A DNA stretch of 64,000 bases. It comes from Marinobacter sp. GTDB lineage: Bacteria > Pseudomonadota > Gammaproteobacteria > Pseudomonadales > Oleiphilaceae. A program made the translations under genes and the position numbers. The stretch lies in contig NZ_JACUUB010000007.1 in the NCBI RefSeq assembly GCF_014859525.1, forward strand, positions 1-64,000, written 5' to 3'. The notes beneath the pieces are model-generated. The model saw only the letters and a list, made by a program, of their open reading frames with translations. It had not been told where the DNA came from and made no database searches. Below are positions 1 to 9,600 of this stretch, piece after piece; position 1 is the stretch's first letter; each line of letters starts with the position of its first letter.

Positions 1-53
1 TGTTGTTGGCGCGGGTTACGCGCAGCGGGATATCACAGAGCGCCCGCAGGCAC

Positions 54-392
54 TCAGGCTTTTTTGACAAACTCCGACTTGAGCTTCATGGGGCCGATAC
101 CGTCCACCTTGCAATCGATGTCGTGGTCGCCGTCCACCAGGCGGATGTTCTTCACTTTGGTGCCCACCTTCACCACCAGGCTGGAACCTTTCACCTTCAG
201 ATCCTTGATCACCGTAACGGTATCGCCGTCCTGAAGCTCGTTGCCGTTCGAATCGCGAACCACCTTGCCAGCCGCGGCCTCCGCCTGCTCCGCCGCGGTC
301 CACTCATGCCCGCACTCGGGGCAAACCAGCTGAACGCCATCTTCATAGGTGTATTCAGAATTGCACTGGGGGCATGGGGGCAGTTGCGACAT
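54..392 (-). CDS. yjdM: YjdM/PhnA-type zinc-ribbon protein
   Basis: A 112-residue protein with an N-terminal zinc ribbon (C7/C10 and C24/C27) followed by the compact basic C-terminal domain of the PhnA/YjdM family, with the typical DSNGNxLxDGD and DHDIDCKV stretches. Although named after alkylphosphonate uptake, the family has no firmly proven role there, and no phn genes lie nearby. The ATG at 392 is preferred over the in-frame ATG at 398 because AGGA lies 7 nt before it. Length fits the family. It is monocistronic on the minus strand. The 53 bases left of its stop hold nothing I recognise. Confidence 0.9.
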   Translation of the reverse strand: MSQLPPCPQCNSEYTYEDGVQLVCPECGHEWTAAEQAEAAAGKVVRDSNGNELQDGDTVTVIKDLKVKGSSLVVKVGTKVKNIRLVDGDHDIDCKVDGIGPMKLKSEFVKKA

Positions 393-597
393 TATCATTT
401 CCTGTTAATTGAATGAGCACAGGATTATACCACTACCGACCGGGAGAGACCCTCGCCAGAACCGTCGGTTTCTCCGACAACGGCAAGGCCAGAATCATTA
501 AAAGCAACATGAAGGTGGCGTTCATGACCCTCCCCTCAAAAACGGAAAAATAATCGCGGAGATACTAATATCGCTCACAGGCATGATTAAGGATGGC

Positions 598-750
598 TTC
601 CAAAAAATTTCGAAGGCCAAGGATGGCCTGAGAGAAGCGCACATGGGTAAGGCAAGCGTTAATGAAGCGAAGCTTCATGCGCAGCCGAACGACTGCAATC
701 TATGATTGCAGGCTGGACCCGCGTGCGGGTGCTCGTAGCGTTTTTTGGAA
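598..750 (+). repeat. Diverged intergenic palindromic repeat (copy C)
   Basis: Terminal inverted repeat TTCCAAAAAA (598-607) and TTTTTTGGAA (741-750) enclose about 130 nt. The left part holds GGCCAAGGATGGCC (615-628), which folds as a 4-bp stem with loop AAGGAT, then AAGCG-CACATGG, matching the core of the 16.5 kb repeat in order. The second core hairpin is degraded. Two further hairpins lie inside, around 662-678 and 692-711. The repeat sits between yjdM and yaiI. The flanks 399-597 and 751-878 show no convincing gene; a 46-codon frame at 413-553 lacks a ribosome binding site. Confidence 0.55.
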
Positions 751-878
751 AGTGGCTCCCAATGACACAGACACCAGAACCCAGACGGCATAGAGACAAA
801 TACGCGGACCAAACCTAACAAGTCCACCCGATGAACGGTTAAAATGCACCAACGACAAGCCAATAAAGGAACACCAAA

Positions 879-1331
879 ATGCCAATCTGGGTCGACGCCG
901 ACGCCTGCCCCGTCCCTATCCGGGAAATCCTCTGCCGCGCCGCCAGCCGCTGGCAAATCCAGACCACCTTCATTGCCAACCACGCCATCAACCTGCCGCC
1001 GAGCCCCTACATCAGCCGCCGCCAGGTACCCCAGGGTTTTGATGTCGCCGATAACGAAATCATGGACCAGATGACCAAAGGCGATCTGGTGATCACCCAG
1101 GATATCCCACTGGCAGCGGAGGCCATCGAGAAAGGCGCTGATGTCTTCAACCCGAGGGGGCAGGCGTTCACCAAGGAGAACATCCGCCAGCGCCTGGCCA
1201 TGCGAAACTTCATGGAAGAAATGCGGAATGCAGGGCAGGTGACCGGCGGGCCAGCCCCTCTCGGCCAGGCCGACCGCAAAGAGTTTGCTGATCAGCTGGA
1301 CCGCTGGCTGCAGCGCAACCGACAACGCTAG
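879..1331 (+). CDS. yaiI: YaiI/YqxD family protein (UPF0178, DUF188)
   Basis: A 150-residue protein opening with the family signature IWVDADACPVPIRE and carrying GDLVITQDIPLA and NPRGQAFTKENI further on. The aspartates of DADACP and TQDIPLA resemble metal-binding positions of PIN-like nucleases; the function of YaiI is not established. Length matches the family. AAAGGA lies 8 nt before the ATG. The gene stands alone, and the copy C repeat ends about 130 nt upstream, so it would lie in the leader if transcription starts far upstream. Confidence 0.92.
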   Translation: MPIWVDADACPVPIREILCRAASRWQIQTTFIANHAINLPPSPYISRRQVPQGFDVADNEIMDQMTKGDLVITQDIPLAAEAIEKGADVFNPRGQAFTKENIRQRLAMRNFMEEMRNAGQVTGGPAPLGQADRKEFADQLDRWLQRNRQR

Positions 1332-1456
1332 ATAAGCTCCAGGTCGCGAGCCCGCTTCCTCATATTAAGAAACGCTAATCTGACAAGCCACCCACCCGGA
1401 CGATACCCGCGTATTAGCTGCTAAGCTTTGAGGAAACGAATCGGGAGTGGTCACTC

Positions 1457-2560
1457 ATGAAAAACAACCTGCTGACATCATTAAGCGCTGCGTGCCTTAT
1501 GACGGTCGCCAGCACCATCGTTTATGCCGAGTCCTACAGCCTGGAGACCGTTGCCGAAGGCCTTGAGCACCCATGGGGGCTTGCGTTTTTGCCAGACGGT
1601 TCAGCGTTGGTCACTGAGCGCGAAGGCCGGTTGCGACGGATCGAGAATGGCCAATTAGTGCGAGATCCCGTGTCGGGCCTGCCTGAGTTGGTCGCCTCAG
1701 GCCAGGGCGGGCTGCTGGACATTGTTCTGCATCCGGACTTCGACACTAACCAAACTCTGTTCCTGAGCTACGCCCACCGCAACAGCGACGGCATGACCAC
1801 CCGGGTAGCGCGAGCGACGTATAACGGCCAGGCCCTGGACGATGTGGAAGTGATTTTCGAAGCCCTGCCCCGTTCCAGTAATGCCCGACATTTCGGCAGT
1901 CGCCTGGTTATCGACAACGACGGTTATCTTTATGTGTCCGTCGGCGACCGGGGCGACATGGATCGGGCCCAGGATACCGCTGACGATGCCGGCGGTGTGC
2001 ATCGGATAACGATCAACGGACACCCGGTGTCAGATAACCCTTTCGTCGGCAATTCAAAGGGTAACGACACCTTCTTCACCTACGGCAACCGAAACATCCA
2101 GGGCATGACCCTGCACCCGGATACCGGTGAAATCTGGAGCCACGAGCACGGCCCCCGGGGTGGTGACGAGATCAATATTATTCGGGCCGGTAACGATTAC
2201 GGCTGGCCCAAAGTCACCCACGGAATCGACTACTCGGGCATCCCGATCACCAACAAAACGACCATGGACGGCGTGACCGACCCCCTGCATTACTGGGACC
2301 CATCCATCGCACCTTCGGGTATGGCGTTCTACACCGGCAATCTGTTCCCGGAGTGGCAGGGTGATCTCTTTGTGGGTGCGTTGCGTTCGCAAAAGCTGGT
2401 GCGCCTGACCATTCAGGATGAAGCAGTGATTGAGGAAGAAGACCTGCTAACCGGTCTTGGCGAGCGCATCCGGGATGTCCGGATGGGCCCGGATGGCGCT
2501 CTGTGGTTACTGACCGACTCCCGTCAAGGCAAGATATACCGTATGGTACCGACCAACTGA
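1457..2560 (+). CDS. PQQ-dependent sugar dehydrogenase family protein (soluble, YliI/Asd-like)
   Basis: A 367-residue secreted beta-propeller of the glucose/sorbosone dehydrogenase family. Residues 1-24 form a signal peptide ending VYA before E25. Family motifs run in order: HPWGLAFLPDG, GGLLDIVLHPDF, RHFGSRL, YGNRNIQGM, HEHGPRGGDEIN, YGWPKVTHG and a C-terminal DVRMGPDGALWLLTD. Members oxidise aldose sugars in the periplasm with PQQ and calcium. Length fits YliI. The true substrate cannot be read from sequence, and no PQQ biosynthesis genes are in the window. It converges on the GFA gene with only 4 bp between them. Confidence 0.9.
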   Translation: MKNNLLTSLSAACLMTVASTIVYAESYSLETVAEGLEHPWGLAFLPDGSALVTEREGRLRRIENGQLVRDPVSGLPELVASGQGGLLDIVLHPDFDTNQTLFLSYAHRNSDGMTTRVARATYNGQALDDVEVIFEALPRSSNARHFGSRLVIDNDGYLYVSVGDRGDMDRAQDTADDAGGVHRITINGHPVSDNPFVGNSKGNDTFFTYGNRNIQGMTLHPDTGEIWSHEHGPRGGDEINIIRAGNDYGWPKVTHGIDYSGIPITNKTTMDGVTDPLHYWDPSIAPSGMAFYTGNLFPEWQGDLFVGALRSQKLVRLTIQDEAVIEEEDLLTGLGERIRDVRMGPDGALWLLTDSRQGKIYRMVPTN

Positions 2561-2572
2561 CGGATCAGTTGG
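2553..2572. terminator. Small hairpin between convergent stop codons
   Basis: CCAACTGA (2553-2560) pairs with TCAGTTGG (2565-2572) around a 4-nt loop, spanning the ends of the sugar dehydrogenase and GFA genes. There is no T-tract, so intrinsic termination is uncertain; it may act as a weak bidirectional stop or only protect the 3' ends. Confidence 0.35.
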
Positions 2573-2978
2573 GGTCGTTCGTCCGCTCGGTTTTATCGTA
2601 CTGGGGCAAGCCGTCGGTGATCTCAAACCAGTCTGACTTGGAACCAACATAGATGTGCCTTGCGGCTGTCTTCCCGAGCGGCTCGTTGATCACGCCTACT
2701 CGCAGGCGCAGGATGCCCGGAATGGCGTCTAACCGGCTGTAGAGCTGGCTTCCACACTTGCCGCAGAAGGCCCGGTATTTACCCGGGCGGGATTCAAATT
2801 CGGTGATGCTGTCTTCACCGGCAACAAACCGGAAACGCACCTTCTGTACCGGCGCACTGGCAGAAAATGCACTGCCGTGAGCCCGCCGGCACTGACTGCA
2901 GTGGCAAAGCGAAAGCGGTCCCAGTGTGCCGTCGTACTCAAACTGAATTTCGCCACAGAGGCATTGGCCGGTATACAT
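2565..2978 (-). CDS. GFA family protein (CENP-V/glutathione-dependent formaldehyde-activating fold)
   Basis: A 137-residue single-domain zinc protein. Metal-binding cysteines are visible: C6 and C8 in GQCLCG, the CHCSQC cluster (C25, C27, C30) and C72/C75 in FCGKCG. This is the layout of the Gfa/CENP-V fold. Most bacterial members have no proven substrate, and the link with formaldehyde-glutathione adducts is not established for the wider family. GGGAGAG precedes the ATG. The gene converges on the sugar dehydrogenase and is not in an obvious operon. Confidence 0.9.
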   Translation of the reverse strand: MYTGQCLCGEIQFEYDGTLGPLSLCHCSQCRRAHGSAFSASAPVQKVRFRFVAGEDSITEFESRPGKYRAFCGKCGSQLYSRLDAIPGILRLRVGVINEPLGKTAARHIYVGSKSDWFEITDGLPQYDKTERTNDPN

Positions 2979-3076
2979 CGAACTCTCCCGATTATGGCTA
3001 ACAGATCAAGGCCGCAGATCATACCGGCTCAGGCCCGGAATACCAGCCCTGAGCTCGCTGGTATGAGCAGCTGTTG

Positions 3077-3847
3077 TCAGCCACCATACTGCTTGTTCAG
3101 ATACGCCAGTATCCGCCCGGATTCAAACAACTGGGTGTCGGTGTTGGGATCTTCCAGGTACGGCACCTGAACCCTGCCGTGCTGTTGGAAAAACGCATCG
3201 CGCTTGCCGCCAGCCTGGGGCTTGTACTCACCCGGTTTGATGCGCTGTTTGGCGGGCCCGATCTCGGTCCAGTGTTCCTTACCAAGGTTGTGCAACGTGT
3301 AAGGAATCTCCAGCTCGCACAGTTTTTCTCTCACCAGTCGTGAGAATGGGCTGCCTTCAAAACTCCACAGGTGCAAACCCTGCTCCGGTCGATGGCTGGA
3401 GGCTGCACGCAATCCGCGCAACTCACTCGCGGCGGATCCTATAGTGTTCAATACCGGCTGCCAGGCTCTGGACTGGAAGTAACGCGGCACCGACCGACCA
3501 GCGTATTCGCGAAACAAGTACTCGATAATATCGTCGGACTCATAGATAACCTTATCGGTGTTCTGATCCACCAACAGCGGAAACTGCTGCTTGCCACCCA
3601 TCGCTTCGGCATCGGGCCGGAACAATCGACCGCCTTTAGGGCAAGGCCTGATGTCCGCATCCAGATGCAAAGCGGTCAGCACTTCGCGAACGCGGCGGCA
3701 ATAAGGGCAGGCTTCCATGTCGAAGAGAATAAGGGGCTTCTCGGGCTGCGCCACCGGCTTGATAACCAGGCACCCGCGCCAAGCAGCAAATGATGAGGTA
3801 GCCACGGATTCCAGTACATTCACCTGATGTCTGAGCGCTTTAAGCAT
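3077..3847 (-). CDS. Tandem glutaredoxin/GST N-terminal domain protein
   Basis: A 256-residue protein with two thioredoxin-fold halves. The first (about 38-115) has the redox motif C47-P-Y-C50 followed by FPLLVDQNTDKVIYESDDI, the glutathione-binding region of GST N-domains. The second (about 157-254) repeats the layout, with SFEGSPFSRLVREKL in place of the cysteine motif and VPYLEDPNTDTQLFESGRI. The second half thus keeps the glutathione site but has serine at the redox position. A hydrophilic linker (115-155) replaces the helical GST C-domain. Likely a cytosolic glutathione-linked oxidoreductase; substrate unknown. GGGAAG precedes the ATG. Confidence 0.8.
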   Translation of the reverse strand: MLKALRHQVNVLESVATSSFAAWRGCLVIKPVAQPEKPLILFDMEACPYCRRVREVLTALHLDADIRPCPKGGRLFRPDAEAMGGKQQFPLLVDQNTDKVIYESDDIIEYLFREYAGRSVPRYFQSRAWQPVLNTIGSAASELRGLRAASSHRPEQGLHLWSFEGSPFSRLVREKLCELEIPYTLHNLGKEHWTEIGPAKQRIKPGEYKPQAGGKRDAFFQQHGRVQVPYLEDPNTDTQLFESGRILAYLNKQYGG

Positions 3848-4071
3848 GTTCTTCCCTTGATTTGTTGTGTGAGGTTAATGAGCTCTGACCGGGATTGTCT
3901 CATAAACCCGCATTGAGCTATTGGCTGACCGGGCCGTTCGGGTGCAGTATTGGTAACTCACTGATTCTGAAAGGCACTTACGCGCCGTCACAAAAAACCA
4001 ATATAAACAACGTTTCTACTGCCATTTTTTAACGTCATGTATAGCTTTTCTGCATAGTACAAACCAAGGGG

Positions 4072-5688
4072 ATGAGCTATTGTAGAAAAAGAATACAACA
4101 ATGGGCTGGAATGATGCGGATTCAGGGTTTGCGGGCAAGAACTTGCTCTTCACAGTGCACGACCACTCCAAGGCGGCTTGTACTGGCCATTGCGGCGGCC
4201 TGCACGATGGCGTCTGCCTCCACCGCTGCCCAGGACAACACCTCGGCAGCCACAGCCTTTGCTGAATCCCGGCTGTGGGCCAGCCAAATCAAAGACTACG
4301 CCAATAAGTCGCTAAACAGCGAACAAGCCCTCAGCGTTGCCGCCATCCCCCTTAATGGGCCGGGCATTGAACAGTATGTAAACGCTGACGAACTGATGAG
4401 CCCGGGTTCGATCACCAAGCTGGTCACGACTTACGCAGCGCTCGAATTACTGGGCCCCACCCACCACTGGAACACCGATTTCCTGACCGATGGCGTGATG
4501 GTGGGCGATACCCTGAAAGGCAACCTGTTCGTTCGTTTTGGTGGCGATCCAAAGCTTACCCTGGAACGTTTGTGGAGCACGCTGCGGGAGTTACGCAGCA
4601 TGGGTATCAATCGGATCGAAGGCGACCTGGTTCTGGATGGCAGTTATTTCAGAGTAGACGGTGGATTTCCACCGTTTAACGACAACGGTAACAATCCCCA
4701 CGCCCCGTTTTTGGTCGAGCCATCAGGCTACCTGAGCAACCTCAACCTGCTGCATTTTCAGGTCCGCGCGGACGAACGTGGCACCCAGGCCTGGACCACG
4801 CCCAATCTGGGTGAAGTGTCCATTGATAACCGGGTGACTGCGTTACCGGAAGGCCCCTGCCCTGCCCGCAACCGCTTTGACTGGAAACCGACGTTTCATA
4901 ATGATCATCGCGTAACGGTTCAGGTCACCGGCGAACTGCCTCAGGGTTGTCGCACCACCACCTATCTGTCATTGCTGCCCCACGAGCGTTACTCGGCGTC
5001 TCTGATTCGTTCGGTGTTTTCGGAAATGGGTGTCGTCATCAGCGGGGGTGATCGCTTCGACACCACCCCGGAGGATGCCCGCCTGGTTATGCGCACCACC
5101 TCACCAGACTTGGTCACCATGGTGCGCGACATCAACAAGTGGAGCAGCAACGTGATGGCCCGGCAAATGCTGCTGACCATAGGAGCAGAGTTCCGCAAAG
5201 ACGATGAGCAGGACGATCGGGTAGCCGGCATCCGGGTTATTTATGACTGGCTGGAAGGCATGGGAATTAACACAGCCGGCATGGTGATTGACAACGGCGC
5301 GGGGCTGACTCGCCATGGCAGGATTACCGCACGCCAGGGCGCACAGATTCTGCAACACGCCTGGAACAGCCCTTACTCTTCGGATCTGATGGCATCCATG
5401 CCGATCATCGCCATGGATGGCACCATGTCTCGGCGCCTCAGGAACACGGGCATGGACGGCCAGGGCCGGATCAAAACCGGCTACCTGGAACACGTGCGCT
5501 CGATCGCCGGCTTTACCCGGGACGGCAAGAACACCACCTGGGCCATCGTAGGAATGGTGAATAACAACCCCGCATGGAATGGCCAGGCAGTGCTGGACAG
5601 AGTGCTTTATTCCCTGCACTTCCGGCCTCCGGTCGGGACCGCCTTGTCGCAGTCTTCCGATACAGGTGGCAGCTCGACCATCCAGTAG
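4072..5688 (+). CDS. dacB: D-alanyl-D-alanine carboxypeptidase/endopeptidase, PBP4 type
   Basis: Peptidase family S13. The three penicillin-binding motifs are present: S113-I-T-K116 in SPGSITK, SSN in KWSSNVMARQ, and KTG in GRIKTGYL. The large insert between the first two motifs is typical of PBP4. It trims or cleaves peptidoglycan stem peptides in the periplasm. An export signal lies at about residues 33-53 (RRLVLAIAAACTMASASTAAQ region, cleavage after AQ). The start is uncertain: the ATG at 4072 sits directly against AGGGG, while ATGs at 4111 and 4114 would give a more normal signal peptide. It converges on napC 21 bp away. Confidence 0.9.
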   Translation: MSYCRKRIQQWAGMMRIQGLRARTCSSQCTTTPRRLVLAIAAACTMASASTAAQDNTSAATAFAESRLWASQIKDYANKSLNSEQALSVAAIPLNGPGIEQYVNADELMSPGSITKLVTTYAALELLGPTHHWNTDFLTDGVMVGDTLKGNLFVRFGGDPKLTLERLWSTLRELRSMGINRIEGDLVLDGSYFRVDGGFPPFNDNGNNPHAPFLVEPSGYLSNLNLLHFQVRADERGTQAWTTPNLGEVSIDNRVTALPEGPCPARNRFDWKPTFHNDHRVTVQVTGELPQGCRTTTYLSLLPHERYSASLIRSVFSEMGVVISGGDRFDTTPEDARLVMRTTSPDLVTMVRDINKWSSNVMARQMLLTIGAEFRKDDEQDDRVAGIRVIYDWLEGMGINTAGMVIDNGAGLTRHGRITARQGAQILQHAWNSPYSSDLMASMPIIAMDGTMSRRLRNTGMDGQGRIKTGYLEHVRSIAGFTRDGKNTTWAIVGMVNNNPAWNGQAVLDRVLYSLHFRPPVGTALSQSSDTGGSSTIQ

Positions 5689-5709
5689 AACGGCTGAGCT
5701 GCCTCACAC

Positions 5710-6294
5710 TCAGCGGTGCACGCCGGTCATGTCTGGCAATTTGTGTGCAATGCCCTTGTGGCAATCAATGCAGGTTTGCTCAGAGCTAACCAGTGCGGTG
5801 GAATGCGCTTGCGCGGCACGCGGATCTTGCAGGGTGAAATCCATAGAGTCGAACTCGTGACAGTTCCGGCACTCCAGCGAATCGTTGGCTTTCAACCGCT
5901 TCCACTCTCGCTCAGCAAGCTCCCGTCGCTTGGCTTCGTATTTCTCAGGGGTATTGATCGAGCCAAACACCCAACCCCACACCTCTTTAGAAGCCTCCAT
6001 CTTCCTGGCCACTTTGTGCGTCCAGCCATGAGGTACATGGCAATCCGAGCACTCTGCCCGAACGCCAGATCGGTTGGTGTAGTGGACCGTGTTTTTGAGC
6101 TCCTCATAAGGGTTGCTCTGCATCTCATGGCAACCAATACAGAATGCCTCTGTATTGGTAACTTCCAGCGCCGTGTTGAAGCCGCCCCAGAAAATAATGC
6201 CTGCGATAAACCCACTGAGCGTCAGAAAACCGATGCTGTAGTGAACACTGGGCTTTCGCAGAAGGCTCCAATAAAACTTAAGCCACTTAATCAT
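5710..6294 (-). CDS. napC: Cytochrome c-type protein NapC (tetraheme quinol dehydrogenase)
   Basis: A 194-residue NapC/NirT-family protein with one N-terminal membrane anchor (about 20-40) and four CxxCH haem motifs (C52-C55-H56, C82-C85-H86, C142-C145-H146, C175-C178-H179). It oxidises membrane quinol and passes electrons through NapB to NapA. It is the last gene of napEFDABC; its ATG lies inside the 3' end of napB (8-nt overlap), with AGGAGG just upstream. Length is normal. Confidence 0.97.
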   Translation of the reverse strand: MIKWLKFYWSLLRKPSVHYSIGFLTLSGFIAGIIFWGGFNTALEVTNTEAFCIGCHEMQSNPYEELKNTVHYTNRSGVRAECSDCHVPHGWTHKVARKMEASKEVWGWVFGSINTPEKYEAKRRELAEREWKRLKANDSLECRNCHEFDSMDFTLQDPRAAQAHSTALVSSEQTCIDCHKGIAHKLPDMTGVHR

Positions 6295-6763
6295 TCCTGC
6301 CTCCTGCGACGGAATCCCGGATCACTTGATCCACCGCCTTGAAGTTGGAATCAACCAGGTCTTCGGCATCGGTTTGAGGCACATGGCACTGGGTGCAGAA
6401 GTAACGCCCGGGAGTTACCTCGGCACGCACCTGGAAGTGACGGTCCATAAAGTGCGTTACACTCACCATCGGAGCGCCCGCCCGTACAGCAGACTCCCGG
6501 CTATGGCAATCCAGGCAACGATTGAAGTTTTTGTCTACCTGATAATCCCGAATCGTGTGAGGAATAACCGGTGGCTGCTCCGGGTAGCTACGCACCTCTC
6601 TTTTGACGCTCCGTGGATCACCGGCAATCGGCGGTGCCGGCAGATCTTGCCCGACGGTTCCACCCTTACGAAGCCCATCCGGCGCCGATGGCGAAAGCCC
6701 ATCACTCTGTGCAAAGGCAGCCAATGCCAGAGAGCTTGTCAGCAATAAAATCAATAACCTCAT
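6287..6763 (-). CDS. napB: Periplasmic nitrate reductase, diheme electron transfer subunit NapB
   Basis: A 158-residue exported cytochrome with a signal peptide (1-18, ending AFA), two CxxCH sites (C83-C86-H87 and C123-C126-H127) and conserved distal histidines H69 and H104. The region PPVIPHTI before the first haem is typical of NapB. It accepts electrons from NapC and reduces NapA in the periplasm. It starts 12 bp after the napA stop and overlaps napC. Confidence 0.97.
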   Translation of the reverse strand: MRLLILLLTSSLALAAFAQSDGLSPSAPDGLRKGGTVGQDLPAPPIAGDPRSVKREVRSYPEQPPVIPHTIRDYQVDKNFNRCLDCHSRESAVRAGAPMVSVTHFMDRHFQVRAEVTPGRYFCTQCHVPQTDAEDLVDSNFKAVDQVIRDSVAGGRND

Positions 6764-6775
6764 GATGACTTCTCC

Positions 6776-9280
6776 TCAGGCAAGGTTAACCAGTTCAAGA
6801 CGTACCGCGCATTTCTTGAAATCCGTTTGCTTGGAAATCGGATCGGTGGCGTCCAGGGTGACTTTATTGATCAGCTTGCCCGCATCGAAGAACGGCACGT
6901 ACACCATGCCCTTGGGCATACTGACCCGGCCCCGGGTTTCAACCCGCACCCGGACTTCGCCACGGCGGCTGATCACTTTTACCTCGCTGCCGCGGCGCCA
7001 GCCCTTATCACGGGCGTCGTCTGCGTTCATGTACAGCAACGCATCCGGCACGGCCTTGTGAAGCTCGCTAACACGGCGGGTCATGGAGCCAGTATGCCAA
7101 TGCTCCAGCACACGACCGGTGCATAACCAGAACGGGTATTCATCGTCTGGCGATTCTGCGGGTGGCTCATGGGGTACGGCAAAGATTCGAGCTCGATTAT
7201 CGGGATTACCGTAGAACTGGAAGCCGCTACCCTCTGCGACGTAAGGGTCGGACCCTTCACGATAGCGCCAGAGGGTTTCTTTACCTTCAACCACAGGCCA
7301 CCTCAGGCCACGGGTGGCGTGATAGGTATCAAAATCGGCCAGGTCTTTGCCTTTACCCGCACCAAACTGGCGGTATTCCTCAAAAATGCCTTTCTGAATG
7401 TAGAAACCGAAATCCCTGGACTCCTGGTTTTCGTAATCGGCGTGCAACTCTTCCACCGGGTAGCGATCAACGTTGCCATTGCGGAATAGCACATCAAACA
7501 ACGTTTTGCCCCGGAGTTCCGGTGCCTTGGCGAGCTGCTCTTCCGGCCAGACATCAGCAACCTTAATCCGCTGCGACAGCGCCACCGTCTGCCAGAGATC
7601 AGAGCGTGCCTCGCCGGGAGCATTCACCAGCTGGTGCCAGAATTGGGTTCGGCGCTCGGCGTTACCAAAGGCCCCTTCTTTTTCAACCCAGCCCGCTGCC
7701 GGCAGGATCAGGTCTGCCGCCTGAGCGGAAACCGTGGGATAAATGTCGGAGACGATGATAAAGGTATCTGGATTGCGCCAGCCCGGCAGGGTTTCCTGCA
7801 TGGTATTGGGGCCGGCCTGAATGTTGTTGGTGACCTGAGTCCAGTACACACGCAACTTGCTGTCTTTGAGCATGCGGCTTTGCAGTACCGCGTGGTAACC
7901 AACTTTTGCCGGAATAGTACCTTCCGGCAAGCGCCAGATTTCCTCGGCCCTGGCTCGGTGCTCCGGATTGGTCACCACCATGTCTGCCGGTAAACGATGG
8001 GCAAAGGTGCCCACTTCACGGGCGGTACCGCAGGCGGAGGGCTGACCAGTAAGCGAGAACGGGCTGTTGCCGGGTGTGGCAATCTTACCGGTCAGCAGAT
8101 GGATGTTATAAATCAGGTTGTTTACCCAAACCCCCCGGGTGTGCTGGTTAACGCCCATGGTCCAGAAAGTGGTAACGCGCTTGGCTGGATCCGCGTAAAG
8201 CTTGGCCAACTGTTCCAGACGGCCTTCGGAGACACCGGAGATCTCAGCGGCTTTTTTAACATCGTAGTCACTGACGTGTCGGGCAAAATCCTCAAACGAC
8301 ATATCTTCCCAGCTGTTGGCTTTGTCAGCATTCTTGGCCCTCTGCTCTCTTGGATCTTCTGGCCGCAGGCCATAACCGATATCATCCGCCCCCTTAACAA
8401 ACCGGGTGTGCTTGTCGACAAAATCCTGATTGACCGCACCGTTCTGGATGATGTAATTGGCAATGTAATTGAGGATCGCCACATCGGCGTGGGGCTCCAT
8501 CACCATCGGCAGATCGGCCAAATCAAAGCAGCGATGCTTGTAGGTTGAGAGCACAGCCACTTCGGTGCCGGGGTGAGACAGGCGGCGGTCGGTCACCCGC
8601 GTCCAGAGGATTGGATGCATCTCCGCCATGTTGGCACCCCAGAGTACGAAGGCATCCGCGCTCTCGATGTCATCATAGACCCCCATGGGCTCATCGGAAC
8701 CAAAGCTCCGCATGAAACCCGCAACCGCAGACGCCATACAATGCCGGGCGTTAGGGTCGATATTGTTGGAGCGGAAGCCGGCCTTGAACAGCTTGCTGGC
8801 TGCGTAACCTTCCCAAATGGTCCACTGACCGGAACCGAACATGCCAACACTTTCCGGGCCGTGCTCCTTGATGGCGCTGGTGAACTTTTCTGCCATTACA
8901 TCCAGGGCTTCGTCCCAGCTGACTTCTTCAAAATCACCTTCTTTGTGGAACTGGCCGTCGCGTTTGCGCAGCAAAGGCTTGGTGAGGCGGTCGCGGCCAT
9001 ACAGAATCTTCGACAGGAAATAACCTTTCACGCAGTTCAAACCGCGATTCACTTCCGATTGCGTATCACCGTGGGTAGCAACAATCTTGTTGTCCTTGGT
9101 GGCAACCATCACGCTGCAACCCGTGCCACAGAAACGACAGGGCGCCTTGCTCCACTTCAGTTCGGTGAGTTCGGCGTTGGTAATCAAATTGCTGGCTGCG
9201 GCCGGTATCGACAGGCCGGCCGCAGAGGCGGCCATGGCCAACGCGTTGGCTTTTGCGAATGCTCGTCGTGTCAGGTTCAT
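6776..9280 (-). CDS. napA: Periplasmic nitrate reductase catalytic subunit NapA
   Basis: An 834-residue molybdenum bis-MGD enzyme reducing nitrate to nitrite in the periplasm. A twin-arginine signal (TRRAFAK, R5-R6) is followed by the [4Fe-4S] cysteines C48, C51, C55 and C83 and the molybdenum ligand C181 in NARHCMASA. The start at 9280 is chosen because its ATG overlaps the napD stop (ATGA) and exposes the Tat signal; the frame runs 33 codons further upstream with no support. Length is close to the family norm. NapD binds the Tat signal and NapB supplies electrons. Confidence 0.98.
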   Translation of the reverse strand: MNLTRRAFAKANALAMAASAAGLSIPAAASNLITNAELTELKWSKAPCRFCGTGCSVMVATKDNKIVATHGDTQSEVNRGLNCVKGYFLSKILYGRDRLTKPLLRKRDGQFHKEGDFEEVSWDEALDVMAEKFTSAIKEHGPESVGMFGSGQWTIWEGYAASKLFKAGFRSNNIDPNARHCMASAVAGFMRSFGSDEPMGVYDDIESADAFVLWGANMAEMHPILWTRVTDRRLSHPGTEVAVLSTYKHRCFDLADLPMVMEPHADVAILNYIANYIIQNGAVNQDFVDKHTRFVKGADDIGYGLRPEDPREQRAKNADKANSWEDMSFEDFARHVSDYDVKKAAEISGVSEGRLEQLAKLYADPAKRVTTFWTMGVNQHTRGVWVNNLIYNIHLLTGKIATPGNSPFSLTGQPSACGTAREVGTFAHRLPADMVVTNPEHRARAEEIWRLPEGTIPAKVGYHAVLQSRMLKDSKLRVYWTQVTNNIQAGPNTMQETLPGWRNPDTFIIVSDIYPTVSAQAADLILPAAGWVEKEGAFGNAERRTQFWHQLVNAPGEARSDLWQTVALSQRIKVADVWPEEQLAKAPELRGKTLFDVLFRNGNVDRYPVEELHADYENQESRDFGFYIQKGIFEEYRQFGAGKGKDLADFDTYHATRGLRWPVVEGKETLWRYREGSDPYVAEGSGFQFYGNPDNRARIFAVPHEPPAESPDDEYPFWLCTGRVLEHWHTGSMTRRVSELHKAVPDALLYMNADDARDKGWRRGSEVKVISRRGEVRVRVETRGRVSMPKGMVYVPFFDAGKLINKVTLDATDPISKQTDFKKCAVRLELVNLA

Positions 9281-9600
9281 GACATTGCTTCCTGTTGTTC
9301 TGTTTCTGACTGTCCTGTAGCAATCAACTGCTGCTTTGCCTCTTCTGGAGACATCACTTCGTGGTAAACCAGAATGCACTCCAGAACACCTGGCGCACTC
9401 TCAATTAATTCCATCGCACTCAAAAGGTCCTGGTGGCTTGCGCCCTCGGCCAGCACCACCAGTTTTCCAACCGGATCTCGGGTACCTTCTTCAAGCCCCG
9501 GAGTTTTCTCAAGGAGACCAAGCACAGCTTCAAGAGATTCAGGGCGCACATGCACCAGAAAACTGGCTATGTGGATTTCGGCTTTCGGTGATTCAGGCAT
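9277..9600 (-). CDS. napD: NapA maturation chaperone NapD
   Basis: A 107-residue protein of the NapD family, which binds the NapA twin-arginine signal and holds back export until the cofactor is inserted. The N-terminal [13 protein letters not shown] and the central GKLVVLAEG stretch match the ferredoxin-like NapD fold. The C-terminal tail of about 25 residues is longer than in E. coli and rich in E and Q. It overlaps napF by 8 nt and napA by 4 nt, indicating translational coupling. Confidence 0.93.
   Translation of the reverse strand: MPESPKAEIHIASFLVHVRPESLEAVLGLLEKTPGLEEGTRDPVGKLVVLAEGASHQDLLSAMELIESAPGVLECILVYHEVMSPEEAKQQLIATGQSETEQQEAMS

Noticed and set aside
413-553. 46-codon frame divergent from yjdM (MSTGLYHYRPGETLART...)
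   Set aside because: The composition is protein-like but there is no ribosome binding site and no known family; not enough to call.
9281-9379. 33-codon N-terminal extension of NapA
   Set aside because: The ATG at 9280 overlaps the napD stop and starts the Tat signal; the extension lies inside napD and has no support.
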